64,000 nucleotides of DNA from Amycolatopsis deserti. Its GTDB lineage: Bacteria > Actinomycetota > Actinomycetes > Mycobacteriales > Pseudonocardiaceae. The notes under the pieces were generated by a model. It did not search any database and had not been told where the DNA came from. It worked only from the letters and a program-made list of their open reading frames with translations. Made by a program: the position numbers and the translations under genes. The stretch spans positions 1,488,001 to 1,552,000 of the forward strand of contig NZ_BNAU01000001.1 in NCBI RefSeq assembly GCF_014653945.1, given 5' to 3'. Below, piece by piece: positions 62,811 through 64,000 of this stretch. Within the stretch, counting starts at the first letter, position 1. Each line of letters opens with the position of its first letter.

Positions 62811-63370
62811 GCCGGCTCCGTCACCACGGACGTCTCGCGCACCAGGCGGGCGGGCACCCCGGCGTAGACCCCGGGCACCGGGCAGTCGCGCGCCACGACC
62901 GCGCCCGCCGCGATCACCGCGTCGTCGGCGATGCGCACCCCGGGCAGGATCTGCGCGCGCGCCCCGACCCACACCCGGTCGCCGATCACGACTGGGCGTG
63001 CCTCGGCGACGCGGGACACCGTGCCGTCGGGCAGCGTCGGGTGGTGCGAGGTGACGATCATGACCTGCGGCCCGAACTGGCAGGACGCGCCGATGGTGAT
63101 CGGCCCGACCGACTCCAGGTAGCACTCGGCGTTGAGGAACGTGTGGCGCCCGATCTCGACGTTGCGCACGGCGCCCTGGATCCGCAGCCCGGGGAAGATG
63201 TTGCCGGAATGGATGCGCGCGCCGAACGCGCGGTAACCCAGCAGCCGCAGCGGTCGCGGCACCAACGCGCTGCCGAGCAGGCCGTTGACGATGGCGCCGA
63301 CGGTCATCGACCACAGCTCGATGTGCACCTGCTCGCGCAGGCGCCGTCCCAGGGACCGGGTCTGGTTCAC
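62807..63370 (-). CDS. Left-handed beta-helix (hexapeptide-repeat) acyltransferase
   Basis: A 187-residue protein with hexapeptide repeats: RNVEIGRHTFLNAECYLES, then VIGDRVWVGARAQILPGVRI and AAGAVVARDCPVPGVYAGVP. The His pair in VTSHHPTLPDG is the likely catalytic region, as in NodL/LacA/maltose-type O-acetyltransferases. It probably O-acetylates a sugar of the surface glycan. GTG 63370 has GGAGG upstream and overlaps the stop of the preceding membrane-protein gene. Confidence 0.87.
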   Translation of the reverse strand: MNQTRSLGRRLREQVHIELWSMTVGAIVNGLLGSALVPRPLRLLGYRAFGARIHSGNIFPGLRIQGAVRNVEIGRHTFLNAECYLESVGPITIGASCQFGPQVMIVTSHHPTLPDGTVSRVAEARPVVIGDRVWVGARAQILPGVRIADDAVIAAGAVVARDCPVPGVYAGVPARLVRETSVVTEPA

Positions 63371-64000
63371 GTGTTCCCTCCGCCACTGCCCTGCACGAAC
63401 TTGTCGGCGGGCGTCGTCCGGCCGAGCACCAGCGAACCCCGATCGTCGAACACCAGGCGGTACAGCCCGGTCGCCTCGAGCTCGCGCACGAGGTCGGCGC
63501 CGTAGGTGTCGGGCACCTGGTCGAAGATCTTCATGTAGGCCCACTGCGGCTCGGTGAGCACAAGATAATCGGGGCCCTTCAGGCGCAGGCAGGCGACCAG
63601 CGCGGGAACGTCGTCCATCACCTCTTCGCAGTAGCCGTCGACCTCGAACTGGGACACCTCGCCCACGCGCGCGAACGACAGCGGCACCGAGTTGACCAGC
63701 GAGTCCACCCGCTGCCCCGGCTGCGCCTGGTGCACCGCCCAGCTCGCGGCGGCGATGTCGCTTTCGTGGAAGCTGATGTAGGCGTCGTTGCCGCCGCGCG
63801 CGGTGACCGTCGAGGCGAGCAGGCCGGTGAGCACGACCCACGGCACCGCGGCGGCGAGCACCGTGCGGGCGGGCCGGTTGCGCCAGCGCAGCCGGCGGGC
63901 CGAGGTGACCGCCTTCTCCAGCGCGAGCGACGCGGGCAGGGCCATCACCGGCAGCGAGAACAGGAAGCAGCGCATGAAGACCTCGCCGCCGTAGGGCTGG
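63367..64000 (-). CDS. C-terminal part of a large membrane protein, probably a glycosyltransferase or polymer-assembly protein (cut by window edge)
   Basis: The frame is open to the right edge, so only the last ~210 residues are seen. They start with a GGEVFMRCFLFSLPVMALPA helix and another helix (VPWVVLTGLLASTV), then a soluble extracytoplasmic domain of ~145 residues (NDAYISFHESDIAAASWAV, GPDYLVLTEPQWAYMKIFDQ). This layout resembles actinobacterial multi-pass membrane proteins of exopolysaccharide loci with a C-terminal outer domain. The family cannot be fixed without the N-terminus. Confidence 0.6.
   Translation of the reverse strand, partial: QPYGGEVFMRCFLFSLPVMALPASLALEKAVTSARRLRWRNRPARTVLAAAVPWVVLTGLLASTVTARGGNDAYISFHESDIAAASWAVHQAQPGQRVDSLVNSVPLSFARVGEVSQFEVDGYCEEVMDDVPALVACLRLKGPDYLVLTEPQWAYMKIFDQVPDTYGADLVRELEATGLYRLVFDDRGSLVLGRTTPADKFVQGSGGGNT

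Overview
The DNA is very GC-rich, uses GTG and TTG starts freely, and is packed with 4-bp ATGA/GTGA gene overlaps. Its gene content (PknG kinase operon, phosphatidylinositol mannoside genes, an SsgA-like septation protein, an EF-G2 paralogue) points to a mycelial actinobacterium of the Pseudonocardiaceae, probably Amycolatopsis or a close relative. The genus is inferred from gene content, not from a marker search. No rRNA, tRNA, CRISPR array, transposase or integrase was seen.

Left end (1-4.2 kb): the 3' three quarters of a pknG-type kinase gene, then an overlapping membrane sensor gene (glnX-like) and a lipoprotein gene. The lipoprotein looks like an alpha-glucoside-type solute-binding protein rather than the amino-acid-binding GlnH of mycobacteria. 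Two tandem hairpins close the operon.

Accessory catabolic block (4.2-29.6 kb): (a) a TetR-controlled acyl-CoA dehydrogenase / APH-fold kinase / SDR set with the composition of the 4-hydroxyacyl-CoA (levulinate, Lva-type) pathway; (b) an acetoin/2,3-butanediol-type cluster with two alcohol dehydrogenases, E1 beta, E1 alpha, E2, an alpha/beta hydrolase and an AhpD-like protein, divergent from a LuxR regulator; (c) a VOC protein / small protein / alpha/beta hydrolase / MFS operon ending in a decayed transporter; (d) TetR, a maleate-isomerase-family protein, an aryl-AMP ligase and an aryl-CoA-type flavin monooxygenase, divergent from hyuA-hyuB, whose B subunit carries an extra Cys-rich tail. The promoters of (c) and (d) share AAGTCAA/TTGACTT half-sites, so they may form one TetR regulon for an unidentified aromatic substrate.

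Transition (29.6-33.2 kb): an SsgA-like regulator divergent from a YibE/F membrane protein with a long disordered N-terminus, a small helical protein, and a two-helix membrane protein.

Conserved backbone (33.2-58.7 kb): this follows the mycobacterial Rv2581c-Rv2614c gene order: glyoxalase-II-like MBL protein, cyclophilin, rel, apt, secF-secD-yajC, ruvB-ruvA-ruvC, yebC-pdxT, pdxS, then LemA-like protein-pimA-patA-pgsA, HIT protein and thrS. Insertions include an enoyl-CoA hydratase, a DUF4262 protein, EF-G2, an XdhC-like protein, and a MarR/YceI pair with clear palindromic operators. Together these genes serve (p)ppGpp signalling, purine salvage, protein export, Holliday-junction processing, vitamin B6 and PI-mannoside synthesis, and Thr-tRNA charging.

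Right end (58.8-64 kb): a RutE-type nitroreductase with a MarR-like operator, then a surface-carbohydrate group: secreted GH16, family 2 glycosyltransferase, exported clan GH-A (GH39-like) hydrolase, small membrane protein, hexapeptide acyltransferase, and a large membrane protein cut by the window edge.
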